DNA from: Trichopria drosophilae
Taxonomy: Eukaryota; Arthropoda; Insecta; Hymenoptera; Diapriidae
DNA length: 64,000 nt
Assembly: GCA_030407085.1 (NCBI GenBank)
Contig: CM059587.1
Location: forward strand, 75,505,001-75,569,000
Direction of reading: 5' to 3'
Part shown: positions 1-12,250 of the stretch, piece by piece
Position numbering within the stretch: position 1 is the stretch's first letter
Layout: every line of letters begins with the position of its first letter
The notes under the pieces: model-generated
Databases searched by the model: none
Seen by the model: the letters and a program-made list of their open reading frames with translations, nothing else
What the model was told of the DNA's origin: nothing
Made by a program: the position numbers and the translations under genes

Positions 1-543
1 ACCTTCAGAAGGTGAAACGTCGAAAAATGTTCAAAACGTTTTATCTTCTATTTTAAAAGATTTATGAGGGAACAGTATTTCAGTTGGAATAATTTCTGAC
101 TACCATAACCACTCATGACTTAAATGATAGTTTCAAAGATATTTGAAGGTCAACATTATATTCTTAAATGAAAAATTGTACAGCAACAAAGATATTAATT
201 CAGTAAGCTCTGTTTCCTGTCTGGTGCTCTTTTTACTGTGAGCGCCATTAACGTCTCGTCCATTGTTAAAGTTATTTTAAGGTCAAATGGGTGAGGGAAA
301 TATTGAAATGACTATATAACAACAAACCAATTTTTTTAGGTGATTTTAAAGAAATCTCTGTAATGTTAGTTTTAAATTGTTAATATATGGTTATAGTAAA
401 TTATACTTTTTTATTGTGTATCTTTCAATTTTTAAAACAAATAGTTCCTGCTGGCTGAATATTCACTACTAGAGTTTATACGATTATTTAATATATACAA
501 AAGAATCTTTTGGTAATAATAAATTCATAGAATTGCATTGTTT
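1..543. other. AT-rich non-coding DNA, nothing recognised
   Basis: No open frame, splice-supported exon or inverted repeat was found. Confidence 0.6.
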
Positions 544-817
544 GGGTGCGGATCGATAAACCGACAGATCGAAAAGCCGACAGTCAAAAAGCAGATAGTC
601 AAAAAAGCCGACTGTCAAAAAACCAACACATAAAAAAATAGACACATCGACAAGCGGACAGTTATTTTTTGGGTGCGGGTAGAAAAACTGACAAATCCAA
701 AAGTTGACAGGTCAAAATACCGACAGTTAAAAAACCAATACTTCCAAAAATGACTGTCCGCTTTTTGATTTGTCTATTTTTTATGTGTTGGCTTTTCGAC
801 TGTAGGTTTTTCAACCC
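544..817. mobile_element. Phrase-array foldback element, copy 1
   Basis: The element begins GGGTGCGG and ends in a shorter complement (TTTTTCAACCC). The left part is an array of degenerate phrases such as CCGACAGTCAAAAAG, CCGACTGTCAAAAAA and AGCGGACAGT. The right part carries the complementary phrases GACTGTCCGCTTTTTG and TTGGCTTTTCGACTG. A second GGGTGCGGG sits at 671 inside, so the copy may be composite. Flanks read ATTGTTT on the left and ATTATTT on the right, a 7-bp duplication with one mismatch. There is no coding capacity. The design recalls Drosophila Foldback elements, whose inverted repeats are also built of short tandem units; that comparison is general knowledge and no match was tested. 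Confidence 0.65.
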
Positions 818-3387
818 ATTATTTTACTGCAATGGCAATATATTTTACAAAAATTAAAATTGCAAATTAAAACATTATATAACTGAATAATTAAGCGATA
901 GATGATTCAACGAGGTTTAGAATATTTAGTACTGAAAATGTAAGTAGACATGGCAGAGAACTTTTATTCAACATTTTCGAAATATTTCCGGATGCTTCTT
1001 ATCGCGTTGCATAGGTAACTTTTGGAAACTTAAAGTGGAAACCTTAGAAAAACTTTCCTGCGACCACTTTTTAACAAGAGCTTTCATAGTGCCAGAGTAC
1101 AAATTACCAAAGCCAAAGGTTCTTTTCCTTCCAAAACGACCAATAAAATGTTAACTATTTAGTCACTTTTCAATAAATTCTCGTTTGTTTATTTGACCAC
1201 GTTTCATTAATTTTAATATCGATTTAGAATTAGTTTTATTTCGATCAATTAATTCAGTTTTTACCGTGTAAATCAATGATTTCAACAAACTGAAAAAGAT
1301 TCTCTTCAGATTGTTAATTTTTGTTATTTTTAAAATGATATATTTATATATTTTTTTAATAATCCTTTATAAAGAAATAAATATGTAAAAAAGAAGAAAT
1401 AACACCGTCAATGGTACCTAAAACTTCTTTCCAATGCTAAACAAATTTTTCATCATGAAATTCATTTAATACCACGACATATTTGAAACATGTAAAAATA
1501 TCGATTACTAGCATTCAAAGCGACAAAAATTCATGCAGCACGATGCCTCTGATTTTTTCGACAAATACAAGAATATATTTGGAGCTCAGTTTAAAACAAC
1601 AAAATTTGTTCGAAACTCTGGCGAGTTATGAAACGGCGTGGTACATGTTTTTTTAGTAAAATTAAAAGTTTAAGCCATTTTATAACTTCTCATCGACTCG
1701 CTCGCACTGCAACTCAGCGTGCGAGGGATTAGTGTCTATATGTTTCATACAGTAGGTGACCCTGACACCGAAGTAAATCGTAATAGGGATGGACCTTGTT
1801 CCAGAGCAGATAATCGCCCACGGGTTGCTTAAACTTTTATAGGAAATTTTTTGTACGTATTAAAAATTTTACATAAACCGATATTCGTTTAAATAAGAAA
1901 ATACAATCGGAAATGTTCAATGCAATAGTACAAAATAAATAACTGTTAATTAGTCACTCCAATTAGATTCTTTAGATTTCTTATATTGTTAAATATAACC
2001 GGAAACGGTACCAAGTATTTCGTAGCTAAATCTTTGTTTTTAAAGTTTTTTTTAGATAATTCAGTATATCCGTTGGGAGCATAATTTTTAATTTTCTTAA
2101 TTATACCTGAAATTCATAAGCAGTGACTACAAAAATCACTGAAAATGTGGTTTGAATTCTTTAAAACCTAAGAATTTATAACTAACGACTTGAAAAGATC
2201 TTCAGTACCAAATAGTAAAGGTTTTTTTGAGCATTTTTTCGCCGATAAAAAAAAATGTACATAACCATTATTTGTTGGATTTCTAAATAAAATCGATCAC
2301 TGACACTGGGGTGTAATTACTCGATTAAAAATTATTTAGTTTCATCAAAACCTATAAACAATTTTAAACAGTGCATGCGGATGGTGTAAACATTCAAATG
2401 AGAGAACAATGTTTCAATTTAACCTATATTATGTTATGAAACAATAAAACGTTGATTTAACCCACATTGGCTGTACACAGTCAATTGTAACGAAATAAAT
2501 ATACAAAATCTCCCGATAAAATAGCTCAAAGACAGAATATTGAAGCATTCCACGCTGGTAGGAAACTGTTTTTTAATTTCTCGAACAATGAAGGTGATAT
2601 TCCTGTATTGCAGGTTTCGGATCCGTCCCCCGAGCTGATAAAACAATACTCGGCTATTTCTCGTTTTCAAAATCCACTCGATTCATACGTTTAACGAAAA
2701 ACAATAAAACCCCAATTACTCGCTTCGCGCGATGACTGCTATTGTAGGCCATTTCGCGCAGATTTTTCCCATCATTTTGTTTTCCGCTTTCGAAATATCA
2801 ATTTATCGAGCGGGCATACACCCGACCCGGTGCAACAGGTTCTCGACAACGCGATGATAATCGAGTAATCAGAGAATCTTGATGTCGCGCGATGGGATCC
2901 GAACCATTAATCTCCCGGTGACATCCCACCCACATTGTCCATGTTGGCCGAATGGGAAGAACGAGCAGATGAAATCAACGGCGTATGGAGGCGCCAAAAG
3001 GTTAATAGGCGAGTAGGAGTTGTCGGGGGACCCAAATTTCCCGATCGATCACTCCTCGGTCCATTTACGCCCTTGATCCATTTTTTATTGTGCTTTTCTC
3101 GATCCTTCGGTGGACGAGCTTTCCTTCTTCCTTGATTTAATGCGAAATTTGGAAAATTTATTGTGATGGTCATGCTAAATATATCGGCAATTTCAATTGA
3201 CAAACAATTCCAAGTAAGTTGCCCACGTTTGAACAATATCGTGTTAAAGAACATCCGCCGATTGGTTACGGATTAAGGTGTATGTATGGGGAATATCATA
3301 TCAGTATGTTTAAAACGAAATAGCACGTATAAAAATATATGGTAGAATCACTAGTTGCGAGACCGTGTAACTTTTTAGTGGAGCAAC
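818..3387. other. Non-coding; CpG-rich patch near 2640-3130
   Basis: AT-rich to ~2640. From there to ~3130 GC and CpG rise (GATCGATCACTCCTCGG, TTCGCGCGATGA). Frames open on both strands, with no recognisable protein and no good splice sites. This is possibly conserved regulatory DNA. Confidence 0.4.
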
Positions 3388-3809
3388 AAAGGACGATGCC
3401 CACGAGTATAGGTGATTTCTGTCTTCAAGCTGGAACCTCCGAAACTAACAAATTCCGTTAGAGTATGATGAAAACTAACATCTAATGGCAAATTCGATTG
3501 TTTTATGATCTGAGAAAGTTTAAAAAAACGCCGTTAAATCCACAGATTATACATAAGAAAACGCAGTCATTTCAGTAGTAATAGGCCGCAATGTATGTTG
3601 TTCGCAGAAGGTGCGAACTGTTACTACTTAGAATCCAGCATTTTTCTATGTATAATCCGCAACTTTGACAACGATTTTTTAAACTTTCCCAGATGATAAA
3701 ACATTCGAATTTTTTCATTAGGTCTTAGTTCTCATCATACTCTCTCTAATTTTGTCAGTTTCGAAGGTTCCATCTTGAGGGCGTAAATCACTTATGCTCA
3801 TCGTCCTTT
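3388..3809. mobile_element. MITE-like family B, copy 1 (full length)
   Basis: This 422-bp foldback has termini AAAGGACGATGCCCACGAG and a complement ending GCTCATCGTCCTTT. The internal arms match around AGTTTAAAAAAACGCCGTT and AACGATTTTTTAAACT. The centre holds GTAGTAATAGG and GTTACTACTTAGA, the mark of the family. It is non-coding, and no clear target duplication was found. Confidence 0.7.
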
Positions 3810-5342
3810 AATAAATGCGAAGATCATTTGGAAGGTAATTAAAATATTCAACTTTTTGTGCATATGGAATAGTGTTTTGACCACCCCAAACAACTTTATG
3901 AAAAATGTTGCAAACGAAGAATTTTTTAGGGGGGGATGTCACTAATTATAGGACACTAAATAAAATTTAGTCACCTAATTAAAATAAATAAAACATCATT
4001 TTAAAGTATTCTCCAGTCGTCAATGCATGTGAAATAGCATGTGTGTATTGTGTGCATATTTTGAATGTGCAGGATGTTGACATGAATTGCAACTAATATA
4101 GTTGACAGCTAATAATAAAAATACAATTCTTCGGCAATAATTTTAAGCAAATTACAAAAGTCCATATTATCATCAGCATCGTCATCTAGCGATTGCGAAG
4201 AAAAAATGCTATTTTTACAGTGACAGAAAGGTATTTCACGACTAGTGACATGAAGTGTCTTATAACTAAAATTTAACGATATTTTGACGATTAAAAAAAT
4301 CTTTGATTCCAAATTAATGAAATGCAATGTGTCGTAGTAAAGTTTTAATAAAAGACTAATGGAAAATCCACTATATTTTCTTGTGTTAATTAAATTAACG
4401 TGTAAAATATCAATTTTTCACAAATAAATTGGATATCTTATAAGATTTTACACACTAAACTGATGGGATTGGTTAGGTTTTGTGTTGACAGTATATTTGA
4501 CAACTAGTATCGTCTCACAACTAGTAACTATCGCCTAATATCAATAAATCACTTATAATTTAAAAATTAACTTACGGAATACAAGTTGAAGATTAATGAT
4601 ATGAGGATAAAAATGCATACGCCGACTTTTCTTTAAAACTGTTTAAATTAAATTATCATAAACAGAGTACATCAACTTATGGACACTCAAAAAACTGAAG
4701 CTGTTTAGTTTAAGGAGTTGACATCTTCTACTCTTTATTGTTAATCTATTAAGTCCTGAAGAGAAATTTTTTATGGTGTATTTCAATGACAACCTTACAA
4801 GTGGGTTTCCGATTTAGAAAAATTAAGTACAATGCAGCTATATCTGCACTAAAATTACTTGGTTTTTCCTAACCTGTCTGCAGAAGAAAAATTCAGTCCG
4901 ATCTGGAAAAGTTGTGTTTGGTTTTTACAAACCAATTTTTAATCAATATTTTTGAATCGAAAGCCGAATTATGATGGCTGTCGAGTTTTCTTCTCGAAAC
5001 ATTAACTGTAAAAGGCAATATAACTTGGAAATACAGGCATCAAAAATGGCCACACATAATGTCCGATTTATGATTTATACAAAAATAACGATATCTGTTG
5101 ATAGTTGACATTCTTAAATGCAGAGAGCAAATTTATTTATATCCTTGATTATAAAGTTATTTTATAAAAATGACATAAAATAAATAATTTAGTCCGCTCC
5201 ATTAGATCCGTCATTTTGAATTTCGTGATCTTTTAAATAACATTCGTAATCAGGAATCTAAATAAACTTGCGCCCTGCATTTAACTTAATAGAAAACTAA
5301 ACTCTATTATTGTGTCCATGGAATGAGGGCCTGGCCAAAAAT
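3810..5342. other. AT-rich non-coding DNA, nothing recognised
   Basis: A G-run at ~3930 and short GACAACTAGT-like repeats near 4500; nothing interpretable. Confidence 0.5.
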
Positions 5343-5738
5343 CTATTACTACTAACGGTGCTAGTTTTTTTTTACCCTCAACCTTCCATCTCGATCGAGG
5401 TGTCCCAAAAGCTCTCAGGGAGCTTGTCCGGGTACAGGTGAGCACCATTGCGAGAGCTGCAGGTCGTCTTAGCTGGCGCCATACTCGCATTTGTCGAGAA
5501 TGTAGGAAACTGCAGAAACCCACATTAAGTACAGCATCGGCCATGGCTCCATTTCCGCCTGAAGACAATATATCGAAAATGCCAAACAGCGTGGTTCGTC
5601 TTACACACAGCGAACTGCTGCCTGAAAACAATTTCGAAAAATTGCCCAGCCGGGGATCGAACTGACGACCTACGACTTCGTAGTCCAGTACGCCACCGCC
5701 TGAGCTACGAAGCCCGTAGTTCGTAGTAGTAATAGGCT
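5343..5738 (-). mobile_element. tRNA-derived SINE
   Basis: Read on the minus strand, the element starts with a tRNA-like head at 5715. The A box is TAGCTCAGGCGG and the B box is GTTCGATCCC (near 5653-5662), the internal RNA polymerase III promoter pair. A ~300-bp non-tRNA body and a tail of TAG/TAA repeats (GTTAGTAGTAATAG) follow. The head is degenerate for a working tRNA: the acceptor ends do not pair well. The edges also show a short inverted match (CTATTACTACTA and TAGTAGTAATAG). Open frames across it on both strands are incidental. Confidence 0.65.
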
Positions 5739-8375
5739 TGTAAATCGACATTAAATGTACAGAAAATTAATGAGAGCAATATGGTGTTACTAGGACGTCT
5801 TACAGTTCTTCTACATAAAATAGAAGTCTTAACAATTATTTTACAATATCACTGAAATATTAACTATCTTTTTCAAAAAAAGATATGTGTACTTAAACAG
5901 CACAAACTATTATATTTATTCAACCTATAACCTGATATTACATGGAATCATGAACCACTAAAACTGATCAGTGTTACACAGAGAGAACGAAAAAGGCCAA
6001 TGGAACCATTTTAGAAAAGTAAAATACGTGATTATAAAAATCTGTTAAATTAACCATTTCCAGAGTAAAACAAAACAAAAACATTGTTCCGTTTATTATT
6101 TCCCAATACTTAAATATGCAGCCCAACGGATAACCTCGAATATACCGTAGCTTTACAATTAAATAGTTACTCGAAATATGAACTAGAAAAATAAATTTAG
6201 TAAAAGTGATGAAGCGAAAATGACTAGTTATCACCATGAAAAGTAATTATTGTATGTTATATTTTAACAAGATACTGTCAACTATAACTTTTCACGGTGT
6301 GGGAAACACTGTTATAATCATTTCTACCTTTTCCTCATGGCTCTATTAACCTTTTTTTCGCTTTTTGTACATTCTGTTTTGTGTGACTTTATAGATTTAC
6401 AGTGATTACTTAATTTTACCTTCAACAAGTTTTATTGTTTACCAATACTATTAATCCTACAGAGAATACCTACTCACTTGTAAACAGACCAATTTAATAA
6501 CGATTTACGCCATTTTAATTTCACGAAAACCACGTATTAACCTACTAACGAAGAAAACTTTACGAAGATTTCTCGGATATTTATTGTCTGTTAACAAAAA
6601 TTCAAGAATTTAGAAATGAAAGACTTTTTGTTTTTGTTTAACCAAATCATTATGACAAATATAACTTATAATATTTTCTTCATTTTTTAACCCCTCTGCA
6701 TGTTATTTAATACTAACATTATACAAAAGTAAATAAAAGTATTTTGTTTTACAAAACTAAAAATAAACTTGTCTAAATACTGTTGTTACAGAAATGTGGT
6801 CGTTCAATGTTTAGTTTTAATGAACAATTAATTCAAATTTTTCTACGTGTATTGTTTATTTAGTGACTTCTTTTACTAAACAGTGTCATAATATCTAAAT
6901 ATTCAGATTTCGTAAATGTTATAAGAAAAGGTAGAATTGAATGTTTCCGTAACTCTAAAAGCCCATACGGCCTTTTACCCGGTTTTCGATTTTTGTAAAA
7001 ATACACAAAATCATCTTGGATTTTACAGTGAGTAGGCAATTGAGTCTCCGCACTCTGGTTTAAAAAATATTTAGATAAAATATATTATGAAAAGTACAGT
7101 TTATATTTAAAAAAACGCTTACTTAAATACCCTCGAAAAAATGTGCCGAATTTAAAAACTTCAAAGAAAAGACGATAAGAATGAAAAAGAAAACTATTAA
7201 AAAGTACGAACAATAGTGTGAAAAGAAGCGAAATGAATGAGGAAGTGCACTCACGGAAAAACACGAGGCGTTACCTTAAAAGGCAGTAAATTTTCAAAAC
7301 GGCTAAACATCCCAGGTTTCAACCGTCAAGCGCGTAATAAAGTGCACTTAAGTAATTCGAAAAAGAATAATTAAATAGTAACAAACTATGAAATTAAATT
7401 CTTCGCATCCCAGTTAGCAAATAAAAGAACGATCCTATTATAACAATAAATTAAATTTCAAGTGTCAGTGAACGAATCGAATCTTCCTGGGAAATGCGTT
7501 TAATGTTGCAAAAATAAACAACAAATACGACGGGAATGTTTATTATTCGGTTATACGGCTTGGATGTAAATCCAATTTCGAAACATAACATCAAATGCAT
7601 TAGTTTTTCCTACGTGTTGCTGGTCGCTTTTTGCGCAATAGCCGATCGTGTGGGATAAATTGACAGTTTCAGAATTCAGTAAAATAATGTTGGAAATAGA
7701 AACGCTAAAAACGTGGTATATAAAATAATAAGATATTGAAAAACAATAAAGCTGATCTGAAAATTAACTTTTTTCAAAAGAAAAATAGATTAATGATTTT
7801 CAATGTATTTACGAGAGTCAATGGTTGTTAAGATAAATTACTACAAAATAATGAAGTATGAAAATAAAATAAAATTGAGACAAAAATATTGAATTAAATT
7901 ACAATAAAATGAAGAGAATGTAGGAAACTATTCGTTATTTTGAAAATACCCGCAATTTATAAAAATTGGTTGGTTAATTGGAATATTCCTTGTAAATAAA
8001 TCAAATACATTTTATTTAAATATAAACGTGAGTAGGAAAAGAATTGAGCGTATAAATTTAAGTTGAAAACGAGTTCAAGACATAGATGTGAAATGGAAGA
8101 TAAGAAAACAAACGGCGAAGGAGGAGTGATAAACTGACAATGAAGAGGTGAGAAATGGATAGGGAGATAACGGGAGAGTAATAATTAAAAATACAGCAGA
8201 ACTAGGTCAGATACAGGTGTTTCCATTCGAGCGATATAACAGTACACGATGAAAGACAAATGAAATACAAGAGATGGTAGAGCAATGCGAGGAAGAGGAA
8301 CAATTAGAAATCAAGTAATGAGTTTCACAATCAGTTTAAATAAAAAGCATTATATCTAAAACAAGAGTTAAATCA
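5739..8375. other. AT-rich non-coding DNA, nothing recognised
   Basis: Only short, low-complexity open frames. Confidence 0.55.
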
Positions 8376-8596
8376 GGATCGAAAAAGCGACAGTCAAAAA
8401 CCGACAATCGAAAAGCCGACAGTCAAAAAACCGACAATCGAAAAGCCGACAGTCAAAAAGACGACACATAAAAATTAGGCACATCGACAAGCGGACAGTC
8501 ATTTTTTGAAGTGTCGGTTTTTTTACTGACGGCTTTTTCACTGTCGGTTTTTTGACCTGTCGGCTTTTTGATTTGTTGGTTTTCGACCCGCACCCG
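8376..8596. mobile_element. Phrase-array foldback element, copy 2
   Basis: This copy has the same phrases as the one at 544. The left arm is a near-perfect tandem of a ~30-bp unit, AAAAAGCCGACAGTC followed by AAAAACCGACAATCG. The right arm is its complement and ends GTTTTCGACCCGCACCCG. The left tip seems to have lost its first bases (it starts GGATCG). The flanks are an exact 7-bp duplication, TAAATCA at 8369-8375 and at 8597-8603, so the insertion boundaries are well defined. It has no plausible gene. Confidence 0.75.
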
Positions 8597-8717
8597 TAAA
8601 TCACCATAAGACATAGTTCTGAAACTGGAACCAACCTCTTTTTTTTTCTCAAAAATTTGGGACCTAATCGTTTATTTAACATCCAAAAATTGTTAAAACA
8701 AAATAACCTTTTGGGAA

Positions 8718-9290
8718 CGGTTCCTCTATTTTACGCAGGAATTTCGACGAAAATGCACCCGGAACAGTCTGCTCCACGCTTCGCGCGATAAATCGTGCAG
8801 CGGCAATAAAGTGCTCCTAGTGTTTTTTAGGTTAGGAATCTCATTAGCAACAAAGGCACTGCGAGCCTCGAGAATACGGGGCGAAGTACGAAAAACTCGT
8901 TTACGCGAACCGCTAAGCGTCATTCAGCTTTAATTAACAGAGCGACGTACACGTCCGGCTCGATAAGGCATCCTGGCAGCGTCGTCGGCATCGTCGTAGT
9001 CGTTATCGAATCGGCGGTGGCCCCGAGCTTCCGGTAATCGATATTGGCCCCAGATTTTCAAGATCGATAGCCGAGATCGTCGGCAAGTTCCCAAGATCGC
9101 GAGGGAAATTACGGGTGGAGGTGCGAGGGAGGGCCGGATGGAATTACCCTTAACGTCAGTTAACCAAAGTGCGGGGGTGAATAATAAAGCGATTCCGAGG
9201 ACCCTAACGATAATGCCGATAATTGTCAGCCCGGAGGAATCGTCGTAATTGCCGTTTCCCGCCTTTCTTCTCGACATTACAGGGAAAGCG
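8718..9290. other. CpG-rich patch, candidate conserved non-coding DNA
   Basis: Sharply more GC-rich than its flanks and dense in CG dinucleotides (CGTCGTCGGCATCGTCGTAG, GATCGATAGCCGAGATCG). A minus-strand frame of 115 codons (8930-9277) matches no family I know and has no splice context. An enhancer or promoter-distal conserved element is plausible. Confidence 0.4.
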
Positions 9291-9607
9291 CGTCCAGTGT
9301 CATGCTCTCCAACGAGACATGCTAATTATGACTTGTACAAGCAATGATTTTTACAAATCAAAGTTACAGACTAAATTTGTTAAAAAAAATCTGGACGTAT
9401 CATTTTTAACCTTCAGTTTATCGTATTTTTCGGAGGTATCTTCAAAATTTAGAGAAAATGCTGTAAAAATAAGATACATGTAATTATTCCAAAAACATCG
9501 AGTTTTTTAATAACAAATGTTTGTCCACCAACCACTTTGAACCAGAATTGGGTATCCAAATCATCTCGACTTCTTTACGAGGTAAAAACATAGAGTCCTC
9601 AGACCTT

Positions 9608-11032
9608 GACTCCTTAACACCCGAAACTTGTGAAATTTTTGTCTGACCTAACTTTGACGTAGCATCAAAGGTAGAAAACAAAGTTTCACAAAGGTCAGCG
9701 AAAATTATTATATGGTTTTGGGGTCGATAAGATCCTACGCTTAAAATTTACTTTTTTCCACGAGTGGAAAATTGGCGGTGTTTTTTTAGAAAAAAAAAAC
9801 AAAAAATCAAATTTTATTTTTGTAATCAATATTTCACACCGTAAACGTTATTCAGATGTAACAAAAAGTGGCACAAAACAGCACAAATTATTTCAACTTT
9901 CAAAAGGTGCGTTAGTACATACAATAAATTCAAAATGGCTGCTGCAAAATGGCGATTAGTGTTCAAAAATTTTGTTCACGGACAGAAAATATACAAATTT
10001 TTTTCCCTGAATGTACAAAACTCGATATGTAGGTGTTTCTAGGATCGCTGATACATACCCGTTTATGGTTTTTCAAAATCCAAAATGGCAGACCCAATAT
10101 GGCGGACAAAGTTTCAAAATTTTTGTCAAATTTACGAAAATCGGTATTTGGGCGTTCTGGGTTCGCTGACTTTACATCCGTTTACGATATTTTTTAGTTC
10201 AATATGGAGGATCCAACATGGCAGACAAAAATTTAAAACTGTATATTTTTGAGGCTTAGATAATCCATTTATGGTTTTCAAATTTGAAAAGAGTTGGTGT
10301 TGCATTAATTCGCAACGAATACAGATTTTTTAACACCTTTTTCGTATTATTATAGGACAATATAGAGCCAAATTGAATTGAACCTTTTCTGTAGAGTAAG
10401 AAATTCCCTATAAAATGGTCAGAGCTATAGAGATTAGAATCGCGATCTTAAAAACCCCCAAAAACCGATTTTCGTATATTTTGATAATAATTTTGAATCT
10501 TTGTCCGCCATATTGGGTCCACCGTTTTGGATTTTAAAAAACCATAAACGGGGATGTAATAATGTCAGAAGCTACCATTTTTTAATTATGTAATACCAAT
10601 TTAAATTACCAATAAAATACCAAGTTTTGTACATTTCGGAAAAAATTTGTATATTTTCTGCTCATGAACAAAATTTTTGTGCAATAATCGCTATTTGGAG
10701 CCGCGATTTTTAATTTATTGTATGTGCTAACGCACTTTTTGAGAATTCAAATAGTTTGTGTCATTTTGTGCCACTTTACGTTACATATAAATAATGTTTT
10801 CGGTGTGAAATATAGATTTAAATAAAAACTGATTTTTCAAGTTTTTTTTCCTAAAAACACCGTCATATTGAATTTCCTCGTATAAAAAAGTAAAATCTGA
10901 GCATGGGATCTTATAGAGCAACCCCAAAAACATCTAATAACACTTGCTGCCCTTTATGAAACATTTTTTCTTACGTTTGATGCTTCGTCTTATACTAAAA
11001 TTTTACAAGTTTCGGGAGTTGACGGGTTAAAC
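9608..11032. repeat. 1.4-kb imperfect palindrome
   Basis: The two halves are inverted copies. Left GTGGCACAAAACAGCAC pairs with right GTCATTTTGTGCCAC. Left AGGTGCGTTAGTACATAC pairs with right GTATGTGCTAACGCACTTTT. The outer GAAACTTGTGAAATTTT pairs with AAAATTTTACAAGTTTC. Phrases of the type AAATGGCNGACNNAATATGGC recur inside. Divergence of the arms suggests an old element or an old inverted duplication. It is non-coding, and the boundaries are approximate. Confidence 0.6.
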
Positions 11033-11539
11033 GTCAAAAGCTCCAGGCCGAAAAAAATTGAAATTAAAAAACGGTTTTTCTATTAATTTTGGATTGTAAA
11101 TACATTTTTTATTTTATTTATTAGTTTTAAAACTCTTATTTATTAACCCAACCAAAATCGCGGTTATAAATGGCATCCCTGGTGGGAATATTTAAAATAA
11201 AATTCCACCTTTGAGTCCAATCCCAAACCCCAATTAGATTAATACCTTTCTGCTTGCCACATTCCTTTTCATTCTTATTTTTATTGTTAATTGTTTATTT
11301 AGTTTTTTTAAATTGATTTTTTATTTGCTGTTTTATTAATTTGCTTTAAGTATTTATTTATTAACCCGACCAAAATCACGGTTATAATTCTATAATGTTA
11401 TATTTTCACGACCTATACCAATGAAAAAAGGTTACATCCTCTCATATAAACAAAAACTCCAATATGAAATTTAATTTTTTTAATAATACAGCAATTCTAA
11501 AAATTAGAATTTTTAACGTCATATTTACAACTTACACAT
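11033..11539. other. Repeat-like AT-rich DNA
   Basis: The phrase TTATTAACCCRACCAAAATC then ACGGTTATAA occurs twice (about 11145 and 11360), a ~215-bp direct repeat. No gene. Confidence 0.4.
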
Positions 11540-12250
11540 CTGGTAAAGATTAATTTGGGGTCGCTGCATGCGAATTTGAAAGTGAAATTTGTTATTAGTC
11601 CCAGTAGCATGTTGGTATATGTTGCAAAAAAAACTTAATTTTCATCACTGTTTCAAGTCAAGTTGCATCAGAGACGCGATAAAGGTATTCATAACTTTAA
11701 AGAAGCTCTTAACGTCTATTTCACAAAGAAAAATGGTTATACTTACCAGTAAAAAAAAAAGCTCCGCTTTTTGCGCGAAATTCGTCTTGCCAGAAATGAC
11801 TATTACTACTGATTACTTTAGTCGAGCTGCTGGAATCGGACGTTATAAGTGCTAAGATGTCTTTTTATTCGATATAAACGAATTGTAATATATTTCTGTG
11901 ATTCCAGTCTACGATTCCAATGTTGAAATTGGGGTTTATGGGATGGAATCTGTCATATTCAGATAGTTTCCGCTAGCTATAGCTGTGATCTGTAGCATGA
12001 TTGAAGTGAGCAGTAGTAACAGACATTTCGGGTAAGACACTTCACATATAAAGACCAGATACATTTTTACTAGATTTCATATAAATGTTTCTTTGTGAAA
12101 ATAGTGATCGAATCATTATTTTAAGATATAAATATTTATCGCGTTTTAATTCAAAGATAAACTTTCTTGAACATTGTCGAAAATGATGTATTTTGCAACT
12201 TTGGTTCCTTATTACGTAGAATCAATAGCTAATAAAAAGGATCACTATCG
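11540..12250. mobile_element. Foldback family F, diverged copy
   Basis: The left part (GGGGTCGCTGCATGCGAAT and GTTATTAGTCCC) and the central TACTACTGATTACTTT with CGAGCTGCTGG match the family F copy at 59881. The right part (GAAAATGATGTATTTTGCAA) matches its right half. The CTGGTCAACA terminus is not preserved. Confidence 0.45.

Noticed and set aside
2907..3254. Overlapping frames on both strands at the 2.6-3.1 kb patch
   Set aside because: Both strands are open because of base composition; there is no splice signal or homology.
5645..5720. Functional tRNA gene on the minus strand
   Set aside because: A and B boxes are present but the acceptor arms do not pair and the anticodon arm is irregular; a SINE head explains it.
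5281..5751. 156-codon minus-strand frame, the longest in the window
   Set aside because: It lies across the tRNA-derived SINE, including the A and B boxes, so it is an incidental frame in a non-coding retroposon.
544..8596. CRISPR-like array reading of the CCGACAGTC repeats
   Set aside because: Repeats are degenerate, spacers are not unique, the arrays are palindromic with target duplications, and the DNA is eukaryotic.
8930..9277. 115-codon minus-strand frame in the CpG patch
   Set aside because: Composition follows the CpG bias of the patch, there is no splice or start context, and it has no recognisable domain.
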